Below are positions 28,563 to 37,117 of a stretch of 39,683 nucleotides of DNA, piece after piece; the stretch's first letter is position 1; every line of letters starts with the position of its first letter. The position numbers and the translations under genes are program-made. Where the stretch lies: contig NZ_OPYN01000038.1 of assembly GCF_900277125.1 (NCBI RefSeq), forward strand, positions 67,963-107,645. The letters are read 5' to 3'. Source of the DNA: Pseudomonas inefficax. GTDB taxonomy: Bacteria > Pseudomonadota > Gammaproteobacteria > Pseudomonadales > Pseudomonadaceae. The notes below the pieces were generated by a model, which made no database searches, was not told where the DNA came from, and was given only the letters and a program-made list of their open reading frames with translations.

Positions 28563-29207
28563 CTATTTCTTGCCCAACCTGCGCAACTCATCCGACTCCA
28601 CAATCCGCACCCCGTCCTCTTCCTCCAGCGCCAGCCGCCACAGCGCCCGGGCCAGGGTACAAGCCTCGATCCCCCGATATTTCCCAGGTATCAGCTTGGC
28701 AAAAGGCGAAGCCAGCCGTTCACTGAGCCGTGGCTGAATCCGTTCGCCCAGCAACAACGACGGCCGCACGATGGTCAGCTGCGGCCAATCCTGCGCCTTG
28801 AGTGCCTCTTCCATCTCGCCCTTGACCCGGTTGTAGAAAATCGATGATTTCGGGTCGGCGCCCAACGCACTGACCACCAGCAGATGCCGCGCGCCCAACT
28901 CCCGGGCCCGCTTGCTGAATGCCACGACCATGTCCAGGTCCACCGCACGGAAAGCCGATTCGGAGCCTGCCTGCTTCAGCGTGGTGCCCAGGCAGCAATA
29001 GGCGATATCGACCCGCCCGGCCAGCTGCGGCAGGAATACCGCCGGGTCACCCACCGGGTTTTCCAAATGCGGGTGCTCGGCCAGTGGCCGGCGGGTAGGC
29101 GCCAGTACGCGGGTGATGGTGGGCTCGTTGAGCAGGCGGTCGAGCAGGTGTTCACCTGTCAGACCCGTGGCACCGGCAAGCAGGACATGCTGAGGCGTCA
29201 AATACAT
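28563..29207 (-). CDS. NAD(P)-binding Rossmann-fold protein (atypical SDR)
   Basis: The 214-residue protein has the nucleotide-binding motif [11 protein letters not shown] (about residues 12-22), [23 protein letters not shown] and [26 protein letters not shown]. The last carries the Ser/Tyr/Lys pattern of atypical short-chain dehydrogenases (YwnB/HTATIP2-like). Substrate and pathway are unknown. It is a single gene. Confidence 0.85.
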   Translation of the reverse strand: MYLTPQHVLLAGATGLTGEHLLDRLLNEPTITRVLAPTRRPLAEHPHLENPVGDPAVFLPQLAGRVDIAYCCLGTTLKQAGSESAFRAVDLDMVVAFSKRARELGARHLLVVSALGADPKSSIFYNRVKGEMEEALKAQDWPQLTIVRPSLLLGERIQPRLSERLASPFAKLIPGKYRGIEACTLARALWRLALEEEDGVRIVESDELRRLGKK

Positions 29208-29234
29208 GATGTCTCTCCCTTGTTACACACAAGC

Positions 29235-30968
29235 TTAGTGGCTGGGTGGCGTTTGCGCCTGTTCCCCCACATCGGCCTGTGCTGCGTTACGCAATGCTTC
29301 TTCGGCCTGTTGCCGGCGCAGGTGCTGCCAGTGCTCCAGCACGCTTGGCGGCGCCCACAGCTGCGGTTCGGAGGCCTCGAAACCTTCCCTTTGTTCTCTT
29401 TCGGCAACGCTGGCGCGCGCCAGTTCAAACGCTTGTTTCAGGTCGTCGGTCTGGTTCAGCGCTTCGGCGAACAGGGCGTCGCCAAAGTAGGTGAAGTCGG
29501 CTTCTTCCGAGCAACCGAAGGACACGCGATCGGCCCGGGCGGCGGTCATGATCAGCGTGCGCTCATCCTTGAGCGGGGCGATATAGCCCCCGGAATAGCA
29601 CGCGGATATGACAATGACCTTGTCGCGGTCCTTCAGCGGCGCCAGGGCGCTGGCCAGTTCGTCGGCGGACAGGTCGGCCAGCTGCAGGCGCGGCTGGTCG
29701 AACACCAGCTGATGGTCGTGGCTGCCATGGCTGGTGAGGTAGATGAACACCAGGTCTTCGGGGCCGCTGCGCTCAGCCAGGGTGCGTGCGGCACGAGTAA
29801 GGTTTTCACGCGTGGCCATGGGGCGGGTGGTCATGTGGTCGCGGTGGTTGACCAAGGTCACCTGGCCGCGGGCGCCAAAGCGTACCTTGAGCATGTTGCT
29901 GACGTAGTCGGCTTCGCGCAGGAACACGCTCTGCTGGCCATCGCCGGCGACCACCAGGCTGTACAACTGGACCGCTGGCGCCGAGCGCGGTACCCGCGCC
30001 AGCGCTTCGTCCAGCAAACGGCCCTGGTTGAGCAACGCCAGGTCCAGCGGGTCGGGCAACAGCTTGCCGTTCTGGTCGCGCACGCGCACGCCGTTGCTCC
30101 AGGTGCCGCTTTCGACCTTGCCGTTGGCCAGGATCAGCCGGCCCTGACCGTGGTAGGCATCGTTGAGGAAGCCACCGATGTACTTGCTGCCGTCGGCCAG
30201 CTGCAGGCTGCCCTGGCCCGACAGACGCCAGTCGGCGAAGGTGCCCTTGTAGTGGCTGCCATCGCTGCCCAGCAGTTCGCCTTCGCCGACCAGCGAGCCG
30301 TCCTTGAATTCACCGATCCACACATCACCATCGGCATTTTCGTAGCGGCCACGGCCTTCGAGGCGGTTGTCCTTGAACTCGCCGATGTACTGCTCGCCGT
30401 CGATGCTGTCGTAGGTGCCGCTGCCTTCCAGCTGGCCGTTGATGAAGTGACCGCTGAACTGGTTGCCGCTGGCATCGCTGCGCACCCCGGCACCGTTGGG
30501 CTTGCCTTTGGCGAACAGGCCCTGGTAGCGGCTGCCGTCTGCCAGCTCCAGCTCGCCGGCGCCTTCGTACAGGTCGTCCTTGAACTGGCCGCGGTAGGTC
30601 TGGTCGGCTTGCTTGAGGGTGCCTTCGCCGTCGCGGCGGCCGTGGCTGAAGGTGCCGGCATAGTGGCTGCCTGGGGTGCTCAGCTCACCCAGCCCCTGGA
30701 ACAGCCCTGCGGCGAACTGGCCGCGGTACACCTCGCCGTTGCGGCCGTGCCATTCGCCCTGGCCGTGCCATTGGCCGTCCTTGAACGTACCGGCGTACCA
30801 GCTGCCGTTGGGGTAGTCGATCCGTCCCTCGCCTTGCAGCAGGCCATCGACCACCTGCCCCCGGTACCGCCCACCGTCAGGCAGGCGCGCGTCCGGCGGG
30901 AGCAGCGATTCGCCATCGCCGCAGGCGGCGAGCAGCAGGACCAGGGTGATGGGGAGCAGTGAACGCAT
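29235..30968 (-). CDS. Lipoprotein with MORN repeats and a C13/caspase-like peptidase domain
   Basis: The 577-residue exported protein has a lipobox LLLAAC after a short signal. About eleven MORN repeats of 23 residues follow (about 34-300; pattern Y-x-G-x-F-x-x-G-x-x-x-G-x-G). The C-terminal clan CD peptidase-like domain has a probable catalytic His414 in IYLTSHGSHD and Cys457 in VISACYSGGY, 43 residues apart as in caspases and legumains. The C-terminus is charged and Gln-rich. MORN repeats bind lipids or proteins, so the domain order suggests a membrane-anchored protease or protease-like sensor. The substrate is unknown, and both catalytic residues look intact. Confidence 0.88.
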   Translation of the reverse strand: MRSLLPITLVLLLAACGDGESLLPPDARLPDGGRYRGQVVDGLLQGEGRIDYPNGSWYAGTFKDGQWHGQGEWHGRNGEVYRGQFAAGLFQGLGELSTPGSHYAGTFSHGRRDGEGTLKQADQTYRGQFKDDLYEGAGELELADGSRYQGLFAKGKPNGAGVRSDASGNQFSGHFINGQLEGSGTYDSIDGEQYIGEFKDNRLEGRGRYENADGDVWIGEFKDGSLVGEGELLGSDGSHYKGTFADWRLSGQGSLQLADGSKYIGGFLNDAYHGQGRLILANGKVESGTWSNGVRVRDQNGKLLPDPLDLALLNQGRLLDEALARVPRSAPAVQLYSLVVAGDGQQSVFLREADYVSNMLKVRFGARGQVTLVNHRDHMTTRPMATRENLTRAARTLAERSGPEDLVFIYLTSHGSHDHQLVFDQPRLQLADLSADELASALAPLKDRDKVIVISACYSGGYIAPLKDERTLIMTAARADRVSFGCSEEADFTYFGDALFAEALNQTDDLKQAFELARASVAEREQREGFEASEPQLWAPPSVLEHWQHLRRQQAEEALRNAAQADVGEQAQTPPSH

Positions 30969-31036
30969 GGCGAGAACCGGGCAATAGGTCTGCCGAGTAT
31001 GACGCAGAATGGGATCCTGAAACAGCGAACGCGATC

Positions 31037-31481
31037 CCTGTGGGAGCGGGCATGCCCGCGAACACCGGCGAAGCCGGTGCCATGCACCGAGTCGCCTGAT
31101 TCGCGGGCACGCCCGCTCCCACAGGTTCCGCAGGGACTTCAGCTTTGTGCAATACCTGTGGGAGCGGCTTTAGCCGCGAACACCGGCGAAGCCGGTGCCA
31201 TGCACCGTGTGGCTTTCTTCGCGGGTGAACCCGCTCCCACAGGTATTGCGGGGACCTTCAGCTTTGCGCAATACCTGTGGGAGCGGCTTTAGCCGCGAAC
31301 ACCGGCGAAGCCGGTGCCATGCACCGTGTGGCTTTCTTCGCGGGTGAACCCGCTCCCACAGGTATTGCGGTGAATTTCAGCTTTGTGCAATACCTGTGGG
31401 AGCGGCTTTAGCCGCGAACACCGGCGAAGCCGGTGCCATGCACCGAGTTGCCTGCTTCGCGGGCGCGCCCGCTCCCACAGG
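31037..31481. repeat. Tandem array of four REP/BIME units
   Basis: Four units begin at 31037, 31155, 31274 and 31393 (period 118-119 bases). Each contains a forward REP (CCTGTGGGAGCGG...), a conserved middle ACACCGGCGAAGCCGGTGCC and an inverted REP ending CCCGCTCCCACAGG. Units 2-4 carry GCGGCTTTAGCCGC in the first REP where unit 1 has GCGGGCATGCCCGC. Units 2 and 3 are nearly identical, so the array grew by recent duplication. It fills the gap between bdhA and the MORN protein gene. Confidence 0.95.
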
Positions 31482-31502
31482 GTTGTGTGCTGCCTGTGCG
31501 GC

Positions 31503-32591
31503 TTAGCGCACGCCCGGCGATACGATGATCTTCACGTTCTCCTCCTTGTTGTTCACCAACTCCTCGAAGCCGAGCTCGACAATCTGCTCCAGCCCGATCC
31601 GCCCGGTCACCAGCGGGCGAATGTCCAGCCTGCCGTCAGCGATGAAGGCAATCACATCGGCAAACTCGCCGTTGTACGCCAACGCCCCCAGCACCTGCTT
31701 TTCGGTGGACACCAGTTCGAAGAAGTTGAACTCGCTAGGCTCCTCGAATATCCCCACCAGCACGCACTTGCCGGCCTTGCGGATGGTGTCGATGGCCAGC
31801 TTGGCCGTGTGCTTGTTGCCGATGCATTCAAAACTCACATCCGCCCCCAGCCCGGCCGTCAGCTTGCGGATTTCCGCCAGGGCGTCGCACTGGCTGGGGT
31901 CCAGCACCACGCTGGCGCCAACTTCCTTGGCCTTGGCCTTGCGCGCCGAGGACATTTCCAGGGCGATAACCTGCGCCGCGCCAGCCGCCTTGGCACACAT
32001 GATGGTGCACAAGCCGATGGTGCCGGCGCCGACCACCACCACCGTCTGGCCAAGCAGGCTACCGGCCTTTTTCACCGCATGCATGCCCACTGCCAGCGGC
32101 TCGATCAGCGCCCCGGCCTCCGCCGGAAACCCGTGCGGCAGCTTGTACAGCAGGTTGGCGGGCACGTTGACCAGTTCGGCAAAGGCGCCGTTGTTCATCA
32201 GGCCGGTGAAGGCCAGGCGCTCGCAGATGTTGTACAGGCCGTGGGTGCAGTAGTAGCAGGTGCCGCAATGCTGGCAGGCGTCGGCAGCCACTGGGTCACC
32301 GACGGCAAAACCTTCCACGCCTTCACCCAGCTTGGCAATTTGGCCGCAGAACTCGTGGCCGAGGATGCACTGGCCCTGGATGCCGGTCAGCGGGTGTGGT
32401 GCCTCTACCGGGATGAATACCGGGCCGGCGACGTATTCGTGCAGGTCGGAGCCGCAGATGCCGCACCAGTCCACCTTGATCTGTACCCAGCCGGGCGCAG
32501 GGTCCGCCGGCAGAGGCACCTGTTCGACGCGAATATCATTGCGGCCATGCCAGACGGCGGCACGCATGTGGGTGTGGCTCAGGTCATTCAT
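31503..32591 (-). CDS. bdhA: 2,3-butanediol dehydrogenase
   Basis: The 362-residue zinc alcohol dehydrogenase (MDR family) interconverts 2,3-butanediol and acetoin. Catalytic zinc ligands are in DWCGICGSDLHEY (Cys43) and GHEFCGQI. The structural zinc cysteines are in ACQHCGTCYYCTHGLYNIC, and the NAD-binding motif is VVGAGTIGLCTI. It is the last gene of the acetoin operon, 28 bases after acoC, and feeds acetoin into it. Confidence 0.94.
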   Translation of the reverse strand: MNDLSHTHMRAAVWHGRNDIRVEQVPLPADPAPGWVQIKVDWCGICGSDLHEYVAGPVFIPVEAPHPLTGIQGQCILGHEFCGQIAKLGEGVEGFAVGDPVAADACQHCGTCYYCTHGLYNICERLAFTGLMNNGAFAELVNVPANLLYKLPHGFPAEAGALIEPLAVGMHAVKKAGSLLGQTVVVVGAGTIGLCTIMCAKAAGAAQVIALEMSSARKAKAKEVGASVVLDPSQCDALAEIRKLTAGLGADVSFECIGNKHTAKLAIDTIRKAGKCVLVGIFEEPSEFNFFELVSTEKQVLGALAYNGEFADVIAFIADGRLDIRPLVTGRIGLEQIVELGFEELVNNKEENVKIIVSPGVR

Positions 32592-32619
32592 TGTTGTTCT
32601 CCAGGCTCACGGGAAGGGT

Positions 32620-33726
32620 TCAGTGCTTGCGCAGGAACGCGAGCAGTTGCTGGTTGACCTGTTCGGCCGCCTCCATCTGCACCATGTGCCCAGCCTCGGG
32701 CAGCACCAGTACCTCAGCCTCCAGCCCTTCGGCATGGCTGGCCGGGATGATCGCGTCCTTGCCGCCCCACACCACCAGGGCCGGGTGTTGCCCCAGTACC
32801 CGGCGCAGGTCATGGCGCTGCCGGTCGCCGTCGGCGATGGCCGATGCCAGCAGGCGCAACGCATCGTCTACCCCTTCCAGGCGCTTGAACTTGAGCATGT
32901 CCTCCAGCATCTGTCGGGTGACCAGTGCCGGGTCGGCAAACAGCTGCACCATCTGCGGCTTGAGGGCATTGCGGTTGGCGGCAGCGACGAAGCCTTGCAG
33001 GTACTGCCCGTTGATCGCCTCGCCCAGCCCGGCACTGGCCACCAAACTCAGGCTGGCCACCCGCTGCGGTGCCAGGCGCGCCACGTTCAGGCTGACCGCG
33101 CCGCCCATGGAGTGGCCGGCCAGGTGGGCCTTGGCGATGTCCAGGTGGTCGAGCAGGGCCAGTACGGTTTCGCTCAGTTCATCCAGATCGCCGCGTTGCA
33201 GGGCCTTGGCCGACTCGCCATGGCCCGGCAGATCGAGGGCGATTACCCGTCGTTCAGCAGCCAGTGCCGGGTGGTTGAACAGCCAGTTGTTCAGGTCGCC
33301 ACCAAAACCGTGCACCAACACCAGTGGCGTGCCGCCTTCGCCCAGCTCGAACCAGCGCAGCAGGCGACCACCCACTTCCGCCTTCTGCGGGGCTGGGCCT
33401 TGGGCCTGGTCGGCACCACCTTCGGCGACGAACTCGGCCTGGAAACGCTGCACCACGGCATCGATTTCGGACTCTTCGGCTTCGCCCTCGACGACCACCG
33501 CCAGCAGCGCACCGACCGGCAGGGTTTCATCAGGCTTGGCCACCTGGCGACGCAACACACCGCTGAACGGGGCTTCGACGCTGCTGCTGATCTTGTCGGT
33601 CTCGACGTCCAGCACCTCGTCGCCCTTGTTGATTTCGTCACCTTCCTGCTTGAGCCAGGTGTCCACCCGGCCCTCGGTCATCGACAGGCCCCACTTGGGC
33701 ATGGTCAGGGTATGGATCTGGCTCAT
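32620..33726 (-). CDS. acoC: Acetoin dehydrogenase E2 component: lipoyl domain fused to alpha/beta hydrolase
   Basis: The 368-residue protein has an N-terminal lipoyl domain with the modified lysine K45 (DVETDKISSSVEAP) and an acidic linker (about 80-115). An alpha/beta-hydrolase domain follows with VLVHGFGGDLNNW, the nucleophile Ser206 in LAGHSMGGAV and a C-terminal histidine in PEAGHMVQMEAAE. The hydrolase fold replaces the usual E2 acyltransferase core, as in other AcoC proteins of Pseudomonas. It transfers the acetyl group to CoA. It overlaps acoB by four bases. No dihydrolipoamide dehydrogenase gene follows in this operon. Confidence 0.95.
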   Translation of the reverse strand: MSQIHTLTMPKWGLSMTEGRVDTWLKQEGDEINKGDEVLDVETDKISSSVEAPFSGVLRRQVAKPDETLPVGALLAVVVEGEAEESEIDAVVQRFQAEFVAEGGADQAQGPAPQKAEVGGRLLRWFELGEGGTPLVLVHGFGGDLNNWLFNHPALAAERRVIALDLPGHGESAKALQRGDLDELSETVLALLDHLDIAKAHLAGHSMGGAVSLNVARLAPQRVASLSLVASAGLGEAINGQYLQGFVAAANRNALKPQMVQLFADPALVTRQMLEDMLKFKRLEGVDDALRLLASAIADGDRQRHDLRRVLGQHPALVVWGGKDAIIPASHAEGLEAEVLVLPEAGHMVQMEAAEQVNQQLLAFLRKH

Positions 33727-34745
33727 GCGGCACTCCTTGCGGCTTCGATCACTTTGCGTACCGCAGCCTCGATCTTCGCCGCGTCAGGGATGTACAGGTC
33801 TTCCAGTGCATCGGAGAACGGCACAGGAGTATGCGGGGCGGTGACCATTTCGATCGGGCCCCTGAGCGCGCCGAAGGCCTTCTGTGCCACCAGCGCGCTG
33901 ATGTCGGTGGCCATGGAGCAACGCGGGTTGGCTTCGTCGATCACCACCAGGCGGCCGGTCTTTTCCACGCTTTCCAGGATGCTGTCCTCGTCCAGCGGGC
34001 TGGTGGTGCGCAGGTCCAGCACTTCGCAGTCGATACCCTGGCGGGCCAGGTTGTTGGCTGCTTCCAGTGCCACATGCACCATGCGGCCATAGGTGACCAG
34101 GGTCACATCGTCACCATCGCGCAGGAAGTTGGCTTCACCGAACGGCACGGTGTAGACCTCTTCCGGCACCTCGCCTTGCATGCTGTACAGCAGCTTGTGC
34201 TCGCAGAAGATCACCGGGTCGTTGTCGCGGATCGCCTGTATCAACAGGCCCTTGGCATCGTACGGCGAGGAGGGGCACACCACCTTCAGGCCGGGAATGT
34301 GCGTCCACAGCGAGGTCAGCATCTGCGAGTGCTGGGCCGCCGCGCGCAGGCCGGCACCGTACATGGTGCGCATCACCAGCGGGGTGACCGCCTTGCCGCC
34401 GAACATGTAGCGAAACTTGGCGGCCTGGTTGAGGATCTGGTCCAGACAGCAGCCGGCGAAGTCGACGAACATCAGCTCGCACACTGGGCGCAGGCCCTGG
34501 GTGGCAGCACCGACGGCGGCGCCGACGTAGCCGATTTCCGACAGCGGCGCGTCCAGCACGCGCCCCGGGAACTGGTGGTAAAGGCCCTTGGTCACGCCCA
34601 GCACGCCACCCCAGGCGTCATCCTCGCCGGGGGCACCGGCGCCGCCGGCAACGTCTTCGCCAATGATGAACACCGTGTTGTCGCGGCGCATTTCCTGGGC
34701 CAGGGCTTCGTTTATGGCCTGCTGGTAGCTGATCTTTCTTGCCAT
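33723..34745 (-). CDS. acoB: Acetoin dehydrogenase E1 component, beta subunit
   Basis: The 340-residue transketolase-like subunit begins ISYQQAINEALAQEMRRDNTVFIIGEDV, a typical E1-beta start. It contains LSEIGYVGAAVGAATQGLRPVCELMF and the C-terminal LRTTSPLDEDSILESVEKTGRLVVIDE. With AcoA it binds thiamine diphosphate and cleaves acetoin into acetaldehyde and an acetyl group passed to AcoC. It lies 33 bases after acoA. Confidence 0.96.
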   Translation of the reverse strand: MARKISYQQAINEALAQEMRRDNTVFIIGEDVAGGAGAPGEDDAWGGVLGVTKGLYHQFPGRVLDAPLSEIGYVGAAVGAATQGLRPVCELMFVDFAGCCLDQILNQAAKFRYMFGGKAVTPLVMRTMYGAGLRAAAQHSQMLTSLWTHIPGLKVVCPSSPYDAKGLLIQAIRDNDPVIFCEHKLLYSMQGEVPEEVYTVPFGEANFLRDGDDVTLVTYGRMVHVALEAANNLARQGIDCEVLDLRTTSPLDEDSILESVEKTGRLVVIDEANPRCSMATDISALVAQKAFGALRGPIEMVTAPHTPVPFSDALEDLYIPDAAKIEAAVRKVIEAARSAA

Positions 34746-34778
34746 GGTGGTTCTCCTGTTGTTCTTGTAATCCGCGGC

Positions 34779-35756
34779 TCACGGGTAGGCGACGTAGACG
34801 TCGGTGAGCAGGTCGGCGGGCTGTGGCTTGGGATCGGACTTGGCGCGGCGCACGGCGTCTTCGATCAGGTCCTCGACGCGGGCATCGATGGCGTCCAGTT
34901 GCGCAGCCGTGAGCAGGCCGGCGCGGGTGGTCTTGTTGCGGAACTGCATGAGGCAGTCGCGGAATTCACGCAGGTTCTTCACTTCATCAGGGGCGCGGTA
35001 GGTTTGTGCATCGCCTTCGAAATGGCCGTAATAGCGGCTGAGCTTGACCTCGATCAGCGACGGGCCTTGCCCGGAACGTGCGCGTTCGATGGCAGCACCT
35101 GCGGCCTCGTACACGGCAAAGAAGTCGAAACCGTCGATGGTGACACCGGGCATGCCGAAACCTGCAGCGCGGTCGGCGATATGGTCGCAGGCCACCGACC
35201 AGGTCGAGGCGGTGGCTTCGGCGTAGCCGTTGTTTTCGGCGACGAAGATGCACGGCAGGTTCATGATCGACGCCATGTTCATGGCTTCGAACACCGCGCC
35301 TTCGTTGGAAGCGCCATCGCCGAAGAAGGCCACCGACACGTCGTCACGGCCCTTGATCTTGGCTGCCAGTGCGGCCCCGGCCACCAGGGGGGCACCGGCA
35401 CCGACGATGCCGTTGGCGCCGAGCATGCCTTTTTCCAGGTCGGCAATATGCATCGAGCCGCCTTTGCCCCCGCACACGCCGGTCTTCTTGCCGTAGATTT
35501 CGGCCATCATGCCGTACACATCCACGCCCTTGGCGATGCAGTGGCCATGACCGCGGTGGGTCGAGGCGATGCAGTCGCTGTCGCGCAGGTGGGCCATGAC
35601 CCCGGCGGCGGAAGCTTCTTCGCCGGCATACAGGTGGACGAAGCCGGGGATCTCGCCGGTGGCGAACTCCACGTGCAGGCGTTCTTCGAAGGCGCGGATG
35701 GTGCGCATCACTTCATAGGCATGCAGCAATTGTTCGGTACTGAGTTGATTGGACAT
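34779..35756 (-). CDS. acoA: Acetoin dehydrogenase E1 component, alpha subunit
   Basis: The 325-residue subunit carries the thiamine-diphosphate motif FFGDGASNEGAVFEAMN ending in ENN. It also has GFVHLYAGEEASAAGVMAHL and the THRGHGHCIAKG segment typical of E1-alpha. The start at 35756 (MSNQLSTEQLLHAYEVM) follows GGAGAACAAC; the frame extends upstream to 35846 within acoX and is rejected. It lies 22 bases after acoX. Confidence 0.96.
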   Translation of the reverse strand: MSNQLSTEQLLHAYEVMRTIRAFEERLHVEFATGEIPGFVHLYAGEEASAAGVMAHLRDSDCIASTHRGHGHCIAKGVDVYGMMAEIYGKKTGVCGGKGGSMHIADLEKGMLGANGIVGAGAPLVAGAALAAKIKGRDDVSVAFFGDGASNEGAVFEAMNMASIMNLPCIFVAENNGYAEATASTWSVACDHIADRAAGFGMPGVTIDGFDFFAVYEAAGAAIERARSGQGPSLIEVKLSRYYGHFEGDAQTYRAPDEVKNLREFRDCLMQFRNKTTRAGLLTAAQLDAIDARVEDLIEDAVRRAKSDPKPQPADLLTDVYVAYP

Positions 35757-35778
35757 CTTGTTGTTCTCCAGGGTTGTC

Positions 35779-36834
35779 TCAACACGGGTTTGCAGGGTGC
35801 AACCGGTGGCCGCGGGGTACCGCCAGCAGGTGATGGCGGGCGGCATGCGCCAGCACGGCCTCGACGTCCACGCTCAACGGGCCTTGGTGGTCGAGGGTGA
35901 TGGTGGGGGTGTCGTGTTCGGCGAATTCGATTTCGCGTTCACCGTCCAGCGCCAACGTGCCGCTGGCCAGGCTCAGGCGATGGGCAACACCGGGCGTCAG
36001 CGGGCCGCTGGCGGTGATGCCGCAGCCTTGCAGCAGGCCGGGCGCCAAGGGGGCCAACAGGGCTTGTTCGGCACCGGGGTTCAGGCGTACCCAGGCGCCG
36101 TGCGGGTCTTGGCGCGACACCGGGCACCACAGGCCGCACAGGGCCGACAGGCCGATGGCATGCGGCTCGGCGAAACAGGCGAAGACTTCGCTGAGATCCT
36201 CGCTGCGGCTGAGTGCACGGGCACCAATGAAGCGCTGCGGCGACACCGCCACCTCCACCAGGGCCCATTCGGCAAGCTGTTGTTCGGGCACCTTCACCAG
36301 CAGGCGCTTGTTGCGGCGCAGGCCGATGCTGGCCGGTACTCGGCCGCTGGCAAGGAGGCCGCCAGCCAGGCCGGCACTGGTGGCTTCGCGCAGTTCGGGG
36401 AAGGCATTGTTGGTGCCGGTGGACAAGGTCAGCAGCGGTACGTCACCGGCCTCGGCGGCGACTGCCTTGTGGGTGCCGTCGCCGCCGAGCACAGCGATCA
36501 TCGCCACACCGCGCTCGACCATGAGGCGGGTGGCCAGGCGGGTATCGGCAACAGTCTGGGTCAGCGGCAGGTCGAGTATCTCGATGGCTGGCCAGTGCTG
36601 GTCACGGGCGACCGGGCCCTGGCTGGCCTTGAGCACGGCGGCGGCAATACCGGTCATGTCGCTGGGCAGCAGCACCTGGCCGATGCCGGTGGCACCGAAG
36701 GCGGCCAGCAGGCGCTGGATCGCCGAAGCCTTGTCGGTGCTCGAATAGAGCCCGGCATTGGCGGTCAGGCGGCGCAGGTCGCGGCCAGAGGCAGGGTTGG
36801 CAATGATCCCGACGGTCGGGGCGGGTAGCGGCAT
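35779..36834 (-). CDS. acoX: AcoX, NAD-kinase-like protein of the acetoin operon
   Basis: The 351-residue protein has the ATP-NAD kinase pattern: GIIANPASGRDLRRL at the N-terminus and GGDGT at residues 117-121. The TLSTGTNNAFPELREATSAG segment matches the second kinase motif. AcoX is a conserved first gene of aco operons, but its reaction is not established. The start at 36834 gives this family-typical N-terminus and lies 35 bases downstream of the sigma54 promoter -12 element. Confidence 0.92.
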   Translation of the reverse strand: MPLPAPTVGIIANPASGRDLRRLTANAGLYSSTDKASAIQRLLAAFGATGIGQVLLPSDMTGIAAAVLKASQGPVARDQHWPAIEILDLPLTQTVADTRLATRLMVERGVAMIAVLGGDGTHKAVAAEAGDVPLLTLSTGTNNAFPELREATSAGLAGGLLASGRVPASIGLRRNKRLLVKVPEQQLAEWALVEVAVSPQRFIGARALSRSEDLSEVFACFAEPHAIGLSALCGLWCPVSRQDPHGAWVRLNPGAEQALLAPLAPGLLQGCGITASGPLTPGVAHRLSLASGTLALDGEREIEFAEHDTPTITLDHQGPLSVDVEAVLAHAARHHLLAVPRGHRLHPANPC

Positions 36835-36868
36835 GGCGCACCTCGTATTTTTGTTTGCCAAGGCAGGA

Positions 36869-36883
36869 GCAAGCGCGGTGCCA
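36869..36883 (-). promoter_or_regulatory. Sigma54 promoter of the acoXABC-bdhA operon
   Basis: Read on the minus strand, the site is TGGCACCGCGCTTGC: a full consensus -24 (TGGCAC), five bases, and -12 (TTGC). It lies 35 bases upstream of acoX. The divergent acoR gene encodes the matching activator. This is the clearest promoter in the window. Confidence 0.92.
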
Positions 36884-37003
36884 GCTTTCTTTCGGGTGGC
36901 CGAAAATGGCGCGTTAGAGGGGTTGGTTGGCATTCAGGCGCGCAGCCAGGACGGCGCCGGCGAGACGCCGGGTACCAACGCCGGGCCGGCATGACCGAGA
37001 CGC

Positions 37004-37020
37004 TGAGACGCTGCGTCTCA
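37004..37020. promoter_or_regulatory. Candidate AcoR upstream activator site
   Basis: TGAGACGCTGCGTCTCA is a 17-base perfect dyad (7-base arms, CTG centre), about 120 bases upstream of the aco -24 element and 98 bases before the acoR start. An extra GAGACG half-site adjoins it at about 36997 and another lies at 36963. Position and symmetry fit an enhancer site for a Fis-type activator and could also allow autoregulation. Confidence 0.65.
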
Positions 37021-37117
37021 AGCCGGCCGGTAATCACGCAGTGCTTGTCGAGGCATGCCAGGAGGCGCTTAATGGCCGGACAACGATAAAAACAGCAACG
37101 AGAACCGGAGGGCCCGA

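Noticed and set aside
28884..30962. 692-residue open frame antisense to the MORN-peptidase gene
   Set aside because: The repeat pattern is simply the complement of the MORN-coding DNA.
31037..31481. CRISPR array
   Set aside because: The repeating unit is about 119 bases of facing REP palindromes with conserved interiors; there are no unique spacers and no cas genes.
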